NCBI GenBank assembly: GCA_021186555.1
Contig: JAJKFL010000003.1
Coordinates: forward strand, 49,811,630-49,875,629
Origin: Reticulitermes speratus
Taxonomy: Eukaryota > Arthropoda > Insecta > Blattodea > Rhinotermitidae
DNA: 64,000 bases
Reading direction: 5' to 3'
This document shows positions 55,330-64,000 of the stretch, one piece after another; position 1 is the stretch's first letter, and each line of letters begins with the position of its first letter. The notes beneath the pieces are model-generated. The model worked only from the letters and a program-made list of their open reading frames with translations, made no database searches and had not been told where the DNA came from. The position numbers were made by a program, and so were the translations under genes.

Positions 55330-55937
55330 CTGCAAATTTATACAACAATAGAGATTAGTAATTATACATCAATGCAGAATACAAATACAGCGAAAACATT
55401 TGACACCTTTCTCTTTAAATGCAATGACATTTAAAATATAATACTGAAGAACAATTAATTCAGAACACTGATCACAGTAAGGCTAAATGTAGTGGTAAAT
55501 ATTGAATAATTTTCAGAGTTCTAACAAATATTAATATAGTCAGTCATGGGGGTACTTACCAAGAAGTCTGCATACTAAAGAAAAATGGACAGACACATAT
55601 GAGTATCAATGTTGAGGTTCTCATGGCAGTGAATATTAAAAGTGCAGTCTTCTGGCATGTGACACCATGTGGTGTGGCACTCTGGTACCAACATTTCAGA
55701 GGAACCTGTTGCCTGCTTATTCTACCTTGAAGATGGAGGCAGCAGGTACTTCCAAAACATTGATGCTCATCTGCTGGACCACACAGCATCATATTCCAAA
55801 AAACCATAACCTTAAAGATATGGAAGTTTCTTGAATGTTAGAAGTGGTAATCATTATTTGATCAAAATCCTCATGTTAAAGGAAATGTTATAAAACTACT
55901 AAATTAATAAGTTATAAATTTGAGGATTATTTCTTAC

Positions 55938-56151
55938 GTGCATCTGATGTTTGCTGATTTAAACATTTTTTTGGCAGCTTTTGTCGTTGGCTTATGTTCA
56001 TGTTTGTCCGATTTGTAGACAACTTCACGGATTCCAGACTGAATTATAATCTTGGCACATTCATTACACGGAAATAGTGAAACATACATGGTGCAGTTCT
56101 TAACAGATGCTGAGTTGCTGTTCACAATTGCATTCATTTCAGCATGGCAAA
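55938..56151 (-). CDS. DCTD: DCTD copy B, catalytic exon
   Basis: 214 bp, open throughout; donor atgcac|gtaag (copy A has tacag|gtaag). Zinc motifs CHAE and PCNEC unchanged. Confidence 0.88.
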
Positions 56152-56739
56152 CTGAAATATGATTTTTAATTTTCTGTTAATCTTTAATATGTTCTCCATA
56201 ACTGTACTTTATTGAAATTGTCTAGGCATAAAATGACAAAAGCAAACACTGGTTTACTTTTGAAGTTCTTACAGCAGTGACTGGAAATACTGTCATCTGG
56301 GATATGACATGTTGTAGTCTGGTATAAATTCACTAGTGTTTTGGAAGAACCTGTTGCTCCCATCGTCAGGGTGCAATAATAAGCCATGCAAGGGAAAATA
56401 CTGTAGTATATAGGTAAAATGAGAATGGCCAGGTATTGAGGTCTTTAGATGGGTGGATGGGGCTGTTTTGGCGGAGCACAGACTGGAGCTGAGGAAAGGG
56501 AAATACAGCACAAGGTGAAGGCCAGAAGGGGATTAAGTGCTAGTGATGCATGTGTAGGTGTTCACAGAGTCTGAGGAAGGGGGACCAGTGAAGTGCGGTT
56601 AGGAACTGAGGATGACAGGAGGGAAAAGATATGAAATGGGAGACAGGATGCCAGGGTGATAAAAAGAGAAAGCAGCACTTACGTGAAGGTATTTGTGCAG
56701 GGTAGTGAAGAAGAAGTGGGATGGGAGGGGGGGGGGGGC

Positions 56740-56898
56740 ATGGACTGGATTGATATGGCTCAGGATAGGGACAGGTGACGGGCTCTTGTGAATGCGGTAA
56801 TGAACCTTCGGGTTCCATAAGACGCGGGGAATTTCTTGACTAGCTGACGACCTGTTAGCTTCACATGAAGGACTGTGCTCCGTGGAGTTAGTTAGTTA
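56740..56898 (+). mobile_element. RTE LINE 3' end (copy B)
   Basis: Counterpart of 34876-35034: catggactggattgatatgg to ggagttagttagtt. Confidence 0.75.
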
Positions 56899-57016
56899 TT
56901 TAGCGAAGAAGAAGAGGTGACAATGATCTTCAGGCTCAGGCTTGCTCATAATTGATTTGCATGAAATTTTATATGTACAGTGAAGTCCCCATTTGAGGTG
57001 TCTTTGAGGTTCAATG

Positions 57017-57310
57017 GAGGGCCTGGGGTAGCGTAATTGGTATAGTGACTACACTTCGGGCTGTATGGTCTGGAGTTCGACACGCAGTTGGGGAAAGAGA
57101 TTTTTCTCTTTTCCAAAATCCAGACCAACTCTGAGGCCTCCTGTTCAATGGGTAACCAGATTATCTCTGGTGGGTAATGTGGCTGGGGTGTGAAGTTAAC
57201 TACTCACCTACGTATGGTGCTGAGGTTAAGAATGAATGGAGCTATACCTGTACTCTGCCTATATGCCTTAATGGCTTGGACAGGGAAACTTTTTTTTTTT
57301 CTTTTCTTTT
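57017..57310 (+). mobile_element. tRNA-headed SINE, type 1 (copy B)
   Basis: Counterpart of 35155-35460, with a shorter T-rich tail (about 57291-57312). Confidence 0.75.
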
Positions 57311-57572
57311 CTTTAATTTGAATAAGGTGCAGTGGATGTGAATACTAAATTATGGAGGCTACTGACTTGCGATGATTGATACAGGACACTAAATAAGCGG
57401 AAATCTTTAATTTTGGAATACTAAATGGCACTTCCACTGTAGTCAGTTTCTCTCCATTTATGACAAAGTAAAATATTACATTTCTGAGCACTGAAATTTC
57501 AGTGTCACCAGGTAATAAAACTACACAGTCTAATTCACTGTGCAAACTTGCTGACACTCCAGTTGTCATATA

Positions 57573-57730
57573 CAGTAAAACCCCTATTTAATGAATTGCT
57601 GGGGGATTAGAATATATTTCACTAAATCAAGGTTTTCATTAAATGGAGGTTATATTGTTTATATGGAGCTATTATCGGGACATGAAAAAATCATCACTAA
57701 ATCCGTGAACATTAAATCGGGGTTTTACTG
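57573..57730. mobile_element. pogo-like MITE (copy B)
   Basis: Same 158-bp TA-bounded element as 35720-35877, with only a few substitutions. Confidence 0.85.
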
Positions 57731-58164
57731 TACTTTGTATACACATTGAAGGTAATCAAGTACCATAAATTAACAAGAGGCATGTGTGACAAGACAGTAC
57801 CACAAGGTTCTGGTTCTAGATTATTCATCAGAACTTGACAGCTGTGGTACATACATGCAGGAGGACATCCTGAATTAGAACAGAACAGAATGGAATGTTC
57901 ATTGATACAAGTTGTACAGAGGACTGTGTCAACTGCTGCCAGTTATTGGTAGTATGCAGCCCTATATTATCAAGTATATTAACAGTACCCTAAACTATAC
58001 AGCACCTGGTTAAATTACTCTTGTTACAGTAAATAACTTTATTCTTTCCACCTCTACTCCTGGCACTTGATTTTGCACTTGGTTTTCCCATTTACATCTG
58101 AACTTATATAATATTTCTCCTGAATTTTTAATTCTGTAGTTTTACTAGACCTCATTGCTTATTT

Positions 58165-58932
58165 TGTATGCAACCCCTTCATTAATACTGAACCATTTAC
58201 TGCTCAGAAGTTGATCTATCCACCTCTTCATTTCTGGACATTTGAAACGAATGTGAATGGCATGATGTTTGCTCTGTGTGTAGGGGGCATTCCCCTCAGT
58301 TTCCAAATCCCATTCTAAACCATGCTATCCCACTTCTGTTCGTTACTGGGCAGCAGACTGCGTATTCCTGTCTCCCACACGACTTTCATTTCACAATATG
58401 ATATTAATGACCTCTTTTGTGTTACGTTCACTACATTAATCTCGTTCTGTATCTTGTTGCATCTTGCCTTGATCATTATGTATGTAATGTGCATTTCCAT
58501 CCCTCTCTTGGGCTTAGCCAAATGTATTCCCAGTCTGACTTTTTCTAGCTCATCCCTCAATTTCCGTTTCCAACTTCTGATTTTGTGCTGCCTATCTGCC
58601 AATCATGGCAGCATCTTAACAAGTTCATCCTTTTCCATCTGCATAATTGTTAGCCAGTATTTCACTACCAAACATAATATCTTACCTCTGCTGTTATCTG
58701 TGCCAAGCTTCAATTCTGCTGCACAATTTGTTGCAAATCTGGGCATCTTTAGTATTTGCTTGCAAAATTTCTTCTGGATCCCATCAATTCCTTTCCACCC
58801 CACCCCACATCCAAACTTTTGCGCCATACAACAATCAGGATTGAGCAAAAACTTGTCTTTACATTGGAAAACGTATAAAACCCCACTTCCTGTGAATGCT
58901 GTTACATAATGCCTTAATTTTAATGTCTGCAT
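58165..58932 (-). pseudogene. LINE ORF2 C-terminal remnant (CR1/L2-like) (copy B)
   Basis: Counterpart of 36310-37080: [37 protein letters not shown] and [18 protein letters not shown], in the same two broken frames. Confidence 0.75.
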
Positions 58933-59004
58933 TAATTTTCTTCATTATAAAGAATTGATAATTTACATCAGATGATTATGAGTTTGACTGTGCACGTCTC
59001 TTAC

Positions 59005-59240
59005 CGTATAAATATTTTTTGTCAAGTTCAGATTCTGCTGTCTTGCTCCATGGGAACTGATAATCACTGCAGCGATTAGGCATGCCATTATATCCGATAC
59101 TAACAATTCTCTTATCTTCATTCACAATGCAAGCTCCAACTTGGGAACGTGGGTCCTTGCTTCTCTTTGCTGCCAGGAATGCAGTAGCCATGAAATAATC
59201 ATCCCAGCTCAAGACATCTTCCCGTCTCGTGTTAGGGTCT
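59005..59240 (-). CDS. DCTD: DCTD copy B, N-terminal exon
   Basis: 236 bp, open: [49 protein letters not shown]. Same acceptor as copy A. No ATG at the expected start. Confidence 0.88.
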
Positions 59241-59499
59241 CTGTGAAGGAATGTTTTAACTATTTCAGCAGGAAAATACTTTGTCTATATAAATGTCTAT
59301 TTATATTTGGCATGACAGTGCTTGGAAATGAATTATATAATTATTTACATAACAATACTGTCAGTAACTAAGTATGTGTTCAACTGCCATGAACACAGTG
59401 AAGAATGCAAACATCAAAAGATAAAGACAGCTGATAAATCCCTGTAAGTATGACAAGTTCACGTACATATTTAGGAGCGAACGACACACTAATAAGTCT

Positions 59500-60165
59500 A
59501 ACTTGCATGCATGAAGAAATTACAAGCAGATGGAACTCAGGGAGTGTCTGCTAAAATCTGGTCTAGAGTCTTTTGTCTTCCCATTTGCTGTCTTAAGAAT
59601 ATAAAGATTAAAAATATACAAAATTATAATTTTTCCTGTTTTTATATAGGCGTGAAGCTTTGCCCCTCACACAGGCTGAGGGTGTTTGAGAATAGGTTGC
59701 CAAGTTAGATATTTAGGCCTAAGAGGAGGGAAGTTACAGGAAATTAAAAAAAATTGCATAATGAGGAGCTTCTTGATTGTTATTTTTTTTCCTATGGCTC
59801 GACAGCCCCTAGGGGGCCTACGCCTCCTAATTTTTCGAGTTTTCGCGATCACACACTCTGTAGGACTCCTCTGGATGAGGGACCAGCTCGTCGCAGAGAC
59901 CTCTACCTGACAACACACAACACTCACAAGGGACAGACATCCATGCCCCCCGGTGGGATTCGAACCCACAATCCCAGCAAGCAAGATGGCCGTAGACCCA
60001 TGCCTTAGACCGTGCGGCCACTGGGATCGGCCATGATGGTTATACCTCACCAAATATTATTTGGATAATTAAATCAAGGAGGATGAGATGGGCAGGACAT
60101 GTGGCATGTATAGGGGAGAAAAGAAATGCATGCAGGGCTTTCATATCAGTTGTAAAATATGTATT
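59500..60165 (+). pseudogene. RTE LINE ORF2 tail, split by a SINE (copy B)
   Basis: Counterpart of 37640-38320, interrupted at the same base by the same SINE. Confidence 0.75.
59784..60033 (-). mobile_element. tRNA-headed SINE, type 2, nested in RTE (copy B)
   Basis: Counterpart of 37936-38184, flanked by TGATTGTTAT (59774-59783) and TGATGGTTAT (60034-60043). Insertion pre-dates the duplication. Confidence 0.85.
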
Positions 60166-60454
60166 GGCTGACTATTGCTGTGCAAGACTGACGCATGAAA
60201 CAACAGATCACATCCAGATGAAGACTATACTTAAAATGAATCTATTTTTGACAGTGGCATTTCATCCACCACAAAAGTAACAAGTTTACAGGCGTTCCTC
60301 AATCCCATGACCTTCATCTGTTTAAAATAAGGCACAGCCAGGGCTGTGCTGCCAAAATTTTGACCACTAGTTCAGATATTTGTCAATACGTGCCACTATT
60401 TTATTAGCATACTTTACAGTATAGAATGGTTATTTATAATTTATCCACATTTTG

Positions 60455-60805
60455 TGGAACCCGAAGGTTCATTACCGCATTCACAAGAGCCCTCCCCCTG
60501 TCCCAATCCAGAGCCAGATCAATCCAGTCCATGCTCCCCCATCCCACTTTTTGAAGATTCATTGTAATATTATCCTCCCTTCTATGCCTAGGTCTTGCAA
60601 GTGGTCCCTTTCCCTTAGGTCTCCCCACCAAAACCCTGTGTGCGTCACTCCTGTCTCACACACATGCCCTGCCCGTCCCATTCTTGATTTTATCCCCCAA
60701 ATAATATTTGGTGAGGGGTACAGATTATAAAGTTCCTCGTTATGTTGTCTTTTCCTCTCCCATGTTAACTTGTCCTTCTTAGGCCAAATATCTTTCAGGA
60801 TGAGC
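60455..60805 (-). pseudogene. RTE LINE ORF2 tail (copy B)
   Basis: Counterpart of 38608-38955: [25 protein letters not shown] and [17 protein letters not shown]. It keeps an ata triplet lost in copy A. Confidence 0.75.
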
Positions 60806-61029
60806 AAAAGATGTTTTGAATATAATGCTTTTAAATTCCATATCAGGTGTAAGTACAGATAAACATAATGTCGCATCACCGTGACGTTTGTGTGCCGTGC
60901 GAGCTGTTCGGTTGGTTTTCCATTTTTCCCCTAATTTATCGTACAGCACTGTAAGAAAGAAAACCTTTGTTAGCAGGGTCATACAGATTAGGTTATACTG
61001 CGTGTTTCATGAGTTATGGCTATTTTGTA

Positions 61030-61260
61030 GGTCCTTGTGATCGAAAAACTTCCTGTCATCATGGGTCGTATTCTCTATGGTTATGGTACTATCGGCGTTT
61101 TTTAATTCTCGTAAACGCGCTAATGTGAATGGCGCCTACACGCAAAGTGACCTTGAACCAGTTTAGCGTCTACCACAGAATCGCGGGCGATGCAAACACA
61201 TTTTAGGCTTATGTTTTGCTCTTGCATGCGCAGTATTCACAACCGAGCGACGAGGGAGTT
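61030..61260. promoter_or_regulatory. Possible DCTD promoter (copy B)
   Basis: Same CpG-containing stretch as 39180-39440; keeps cttgcatgcgcag and cgtaaacgcgc, with a small insertion (ttaggcttatgttttg) near 61203. Confidence 0.3.
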
Positions 61261-61929
61261 TTGGCTGAGGGTGGGGTTTTTGAACACCTGCTTTAAACAC
61301 AGGTCAGTGTGGATTAAAGACAGTTTCTCTCATGAAGTAAAATATATCAGGTAATGTGTTTATTCGTAAGACAGACTACAGAATGATGAATGTGTTTATT
61401 ACTATATTCCATATATTTTCAGTAATTCTTTCCTTTTATTCTAGGATTCAAGAGGCCGTAACCGTTCAAAATCAGGCACGTTTATATGAACTTTTTTTAT
61501 TACAAAGACTTAGAGAATCGTATACAGTTATGTCCACAAATCATGAATCACTCTGTAGCTCGGTTTATGGCAAAGGTGGGGGAATATCCATCACTTAAGT
61601 GTAGGGATCGTATACGTCCCGTATTTTACGGGATTGTCCCTTATTACGAGTTTGTGTCCTGGCGTCCCGATAGAACTCTTCGGGACGCAGAATTGTCCCG
61701 TAATTTGTGGATTTGTGTTTAACATTCCCATTCTTAAACATAAAACATGTAATTGCCAAGAAATCGATATTAGTTATTGATCATAAAATTGTCTTATCAA
61801 TTGACAATACTGACATGTTGCGAGAATAGTGCAACTAGCGGACGTTGTAATAACTAAGCACGGTTTACTTGATATGACACAGATCTGTTATGAAACGTAA
61901 TTAGTTTTATTATTTTATATGCCTTTAAA

Positions 61930-63336
61930 ATGCCGAAGAGAAAGTGTGTTCTCACAGAAAAGCTAAGGACTGAATACCCTTTTATTATACCATGTAATTG
62001 TGATGGCAAAGTCGACGATAAAGTGAAATGTACACAATGTAATGCAATATTCAGCATACAACACGGCGGTCGGTCAGACATCACGCAGCACATCGCTACG
62101 AAGAGACACAAATTAGCAGAAAATGCAAGTGTAAGTAGTAAAGTGTCAGATTATTTTTCTAAAAAAGCAATGGGTGAAATGGAAAGAAATCTTGCAGCTG
62201 ATGAAGCTACATTTGCGTATCATGTATGCATGCACAACCAGAGTTTCCGTTCGATGGACTTCACGTCGAAAATAATCCGGAAACTATATGACAGAAAGTT
62301 CACTTGCGGTCAAAAGAAGACTCAAGCTATAATTGTGAGTGTATTAGCACCTTATGCAATGGCTGTTTTCAGAAACGAACTTGAGAAAGCTAATTATGTG
62401 TCAATAATGATAGACAGTTCTAACCATTGTGCTTTGAAAATAGTTCCAGTTCTAGTTCGATACTTCATACCAGAAGAGGGCATCAAAACTATGGTTCTAG
62501 AGTTTTTAAATGTACCGTGTGAAACTGCAGACCAACTTACAGAATATGTATGGCAACTAGTGACAAAGTGGAATATTGAAAAGAAAGTTGTTACCTTGTC
62601 AGCAGATAATACTAATACAAATTTTGGTGGAAGTTCCAGAAGAGGAAGGAACAATGTTTTTCATAAATTGAAATCAAAATTGAATCGTACATTGATAGGA
62701 GTTGGTTGTTCATCCCATATCATAAATAATGCTATACAATGTGCAGCTGACACATTGCCCATGGACGTTCAAGCTGTCATTGAAAAATTATATCAGCATT
62801 TTTATATCTATACTGTTAGAGTGCATACACTCAAAGGTTTTTGTGACTTTTTAAATACTGAGTACAAGACAGTGTTAGGGCACTCAAAAACGCGATGGTT
62901 GTCTCTGTACCCTGCTCTCAAAAGGATGAATGAGATGTACGAAGTTCTCAAATCATATGTTCTTTCAGTTGATAAACCACCATTGCTTCTAAAAAATTTC
63001 TTTAGTAATCCAGTTTCAGAGCTAATAGCCACATTTCTAGAATGCCAATCTGAAATGTTTCATGCAACAATTTGTGCAATTGAAGGTGAGAAAGTCACTC
63101 TTGCTGAAGCAAAATCCATTACTGAAAGCCTCTTAGAGAAACTTCAGCAGAGACGAGATAATGATTTTGCAACAAGGAAAGAACAGTCCTTACTGAAGGC
63201 ATTAATTGAAGTTGGATTCATCACTGAGAAGAATTATGGTAATTATAAAAATGAATTTTATAACACCTGTATAGAATACATCCAAGAATGTCTTCTGACA
63301 CTCTTACTTTTGAAAGTTTGTCTTGGATTTTATTGA
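61930..63336 (+). CDS. hAT-2 transposase, N-terminal and core part
   Basis: 468 codons from aaaATG. A C-x2-C...H-x5-H finger (CTQCNAIFSIQHGG, ITQHIATKRH) at about residues 36-62 is the likely DNA-binding domain. The RNase H-like core follows: VSIMIDSSNH (first catalytic Asp), VTLSADNTNTNFGG (second Asp), GVGCSSHIINNAIQCAADTL and GHSKTRWLSLYPALKRM, a hallmark of this hAT branch. It then leaves the coding frame near the end (CLLTLLLLK is out of frame), where a one-base shift passes to the next frame. Confidence 0.9.
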   Translation: MPKRKCVLTEKLRTEYPFIIPCNCDGKVDDKVKCTQCNAIFSIQHGGRSDITQHIATKRHKLAENASVSSKVSDYFSKKAMGEMERNLAADEATFAYHVCMHNQSFRSMDFTSKIIRKLYDRKFTCGQKKTQAIIVSVLAPYAMAVFRNELEKANYVSIMIDSSNHCALKIVPVLVRYFIPEEGIKTMVLEFLNVPCETADQLTEYVWQLVTKWNIEKKVVTLSADNTNTNFGGSSRRGRNNVFHKLKSKLNRTLIGVGCSSHIINNAIQCAADTLPMDVQAVIEKLYQHFYIYTVRVHTLKGFCDFLNTEYKTVLGHSKTRWLSLYPALKRMNEMYEVLKSYVLSVDKPPLLLKNFFSNPVSELIATFLECQSEMFHATICAIEGEKVTLAEAKSITESLLEKLQQRRDNDFATRKEQSLLKALIEVGFITEKNYGNYKNEFYNTCIEYIQECLLTLLLLKVCLGFY

Positions 63337-63809
63337 AGAATCCAGAAGCCAGTCTCAGTTGGAAAAGTGTGCAGAAAAGTGTAACAACTATTGAAGAGGT
63401 CTGTCAAAACACAAAAATCAATGAAACTGAACTGTTTGATGAGGTGATGATCTTGAAAAAGGCAATTACAGAGAAAGAGGAAATTAAAGCAAAATCTACA
63501 GGAGAAATTTGGTATGAATTATTCAACAGTCTTGGAGTAAATGAATTAATAAATTTGAAGAAGATTGTTGAGTTCTTCTGCTGCATTCCTGGCACAAATG
63601 CTAGTATTGAAAGACTGTTTTCCGGGATGAACTCCTTATGGACAAACGAAAAGAATAGGTTATCTGTAGAAACTGTGAAAGCTATGCTCATTGTTAAAGT
63701 GTTTTTCAATAAGGACTGTGTGGAATTTCATAACTTTGTAAAACATAATCATTCTTTACTTGAGAAAATACAGTCATCTGATAAGTATATCACAGGCAAA
63801 GCTCAATGA
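63288..63809 (+). CDS. hAT-2 transposase, C-terminal dimerisation part
   Basis: The frame opens after TLTFESLSWILLKN and runs to TGA at 63807-63809. FFCCIPGTNASIERLFSGMN and KNRLSVETVKAMLIVKVFF form the hATC dimerisation domain. Overlaps the upstream frame by 49 bases; a single indel separates the two. Confidence 0.88.
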   Translation: MSSDTLTFESLSWILLKNPEASLSWKSVQKSVTTIEEVCQNTKINETELFDEVMILKKAITEKEEIKAKSTGEIWYELFNSLGVNELINLKKIVEFFCCIPGTNASIERLFSGMNSLWTNEKNRLSVETVKAMLIVKVFFNKDCVEFHNFVKHNHSLLEKIQSSDKYITGKAQ

Positions 63810-64000
63810 TTTAGTATTGTTTAAAGTTCAATTTTAAGATTGCAGTAATTAATTAAATTCTTTTCCCTTTGCTGATGTTCGTAAGTAAGAAAAACAATAA
63901 AATTTTGTTGGTTTATTCAAACCGAAAGTGTCCCGTATTTTTTTTTCAAAAATATATGAACCCTACTTAAGTGGGAATGGCTCCACAGGATGCAGTGCAG

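Larger units (their letters stand above)
55278..59240 (-). pseudogene. DCTD: dCMP deaminase, copy B (start lost, early stop)
   Basis: Second copy of DCTD. Minus exons 59240-59005, 56151-55938 and 55329-55278 keep splice sites and phase. HAE and PCNEC zinc motifs remain, and it keeps [12 protein letters not shown], closer to the animal family than copy A. But the ATG at the usual start reads CCT ([11 protein letters not shown]), the substrate-loop residue CSDD is CSDY, the last exon reads QHSPQNSINIDFTEID and then TGA (55278-55280), a 3-base deletion removing the final 11 residues. If an upstream exon supplies the start it may still be functional; otherwise it is a young pseudogene. Confidence 0.85.
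61602..63965 (+). mobile_element. hAT transposon (hAT-2), nearly intact
   Basis: 2,364 bp. Ends TAGGGATCGTATACGTCCCG and, read inward from the right, TAGGGTTCATATATTTTTG with TACGGGACA further in. Perfect 8-bp duplication CTTAAGTG (61594-61601 and 63966-63973); copy A has a single CTTAAGTG (39732-39739) at the same place. Subterminal gtcccg motifs repeat at the left end. Encodes a transposase in two frames. Confidence 0.95.
49185..64000. repeat. Segmental duplication, copy B (contains DCTD paralogue)
   Basis: Counterpart of 30720-39766, running to the window edge. It is longer because it carries three insertions (50225-53334, 53759-54718, 61602-63965). If the duplication is direct and tandem, the unit is about 18.5 kb and copy B continues beyond 64000. 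Confidence 0.92.

Overview
This is eukaryotic nuclear DNA, most likely from a large, repeat-rich insect genome. A polyneopteran such as a cockroach or termite fits the SINE and RTE-type LINE families, but I judge this from pattern memory and not from a search. Evidence for a eukaryote: split genes with GT-AG introns in consistent phase, tRNA-headed SINEs with target-site duplications (TSDs), 5'-truncated non-LTR retrotransposons, hAT, mariner, Harbinger and pogo-like DNA transposons, and no operons or ribosome binding sites.

Two conserved host genes can be read. (1) The last five coding exons of NAA15, the auxiliary subunit of the NatA N-terminal acetyltransferase, lie on the + strand at 20135-26706. 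They join in frame to about 281 C-terminal residues, a stop and a poly(A) signal; no earlier exon was found in the first 20 kb. (2) A dCMP deaminase gene (DCTD) lies on the - strand with three coding exons at 33369-37394. A second copy of the same three exons is at 55278-59240.

The two DCTD genes sit in a segmental duplication: copy A about 30720 to at least 39766, copy B about 49185 to the window end. The offset is 18.5 kb at the left edge and grows to about 21.85 kb because copy B carries extra insertions. Copy B has gained three elements for which copy A is the empty site: a 3.1 kb BED-finger hAT element (50225-53334), a 0.96 kb Harbinger-like element (53759-54718, itself holding a SINE) and a 2.36 kb second hAT element (61602-63965, perfect 8-bp TSD). 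Copy A has gained a SINE (31866-32162). Copy A keeps an ATG at the usual DCTD start; copy B has lost it and stops 11 codons early, though the zinc-site motifs are intact in both.

Layout: 1-17.9 kb is CpG-containing repeat-rich DNA (SINEs, RTE and other LINE remnants, MITEs, foldback repeats, a 117-bp perfect palindrome) with no recognisable host exon. 17.9-30 kb is CpG-poor NAA15 exon/intron and 3' DNA with intronic RTE, mariner and SINE insertions. 30.7-39.8 kb is duplication copy A. 39.8-49.2 kb is CpG-containing spacer with a decayed DDE-like arthropod repeat gene, an RTE 3' end, a promoter-like patch and microsatellites. 49.2-64 kb is copy B. I saw no tRNA or rRNA gene, CRISPR array or viral gene.
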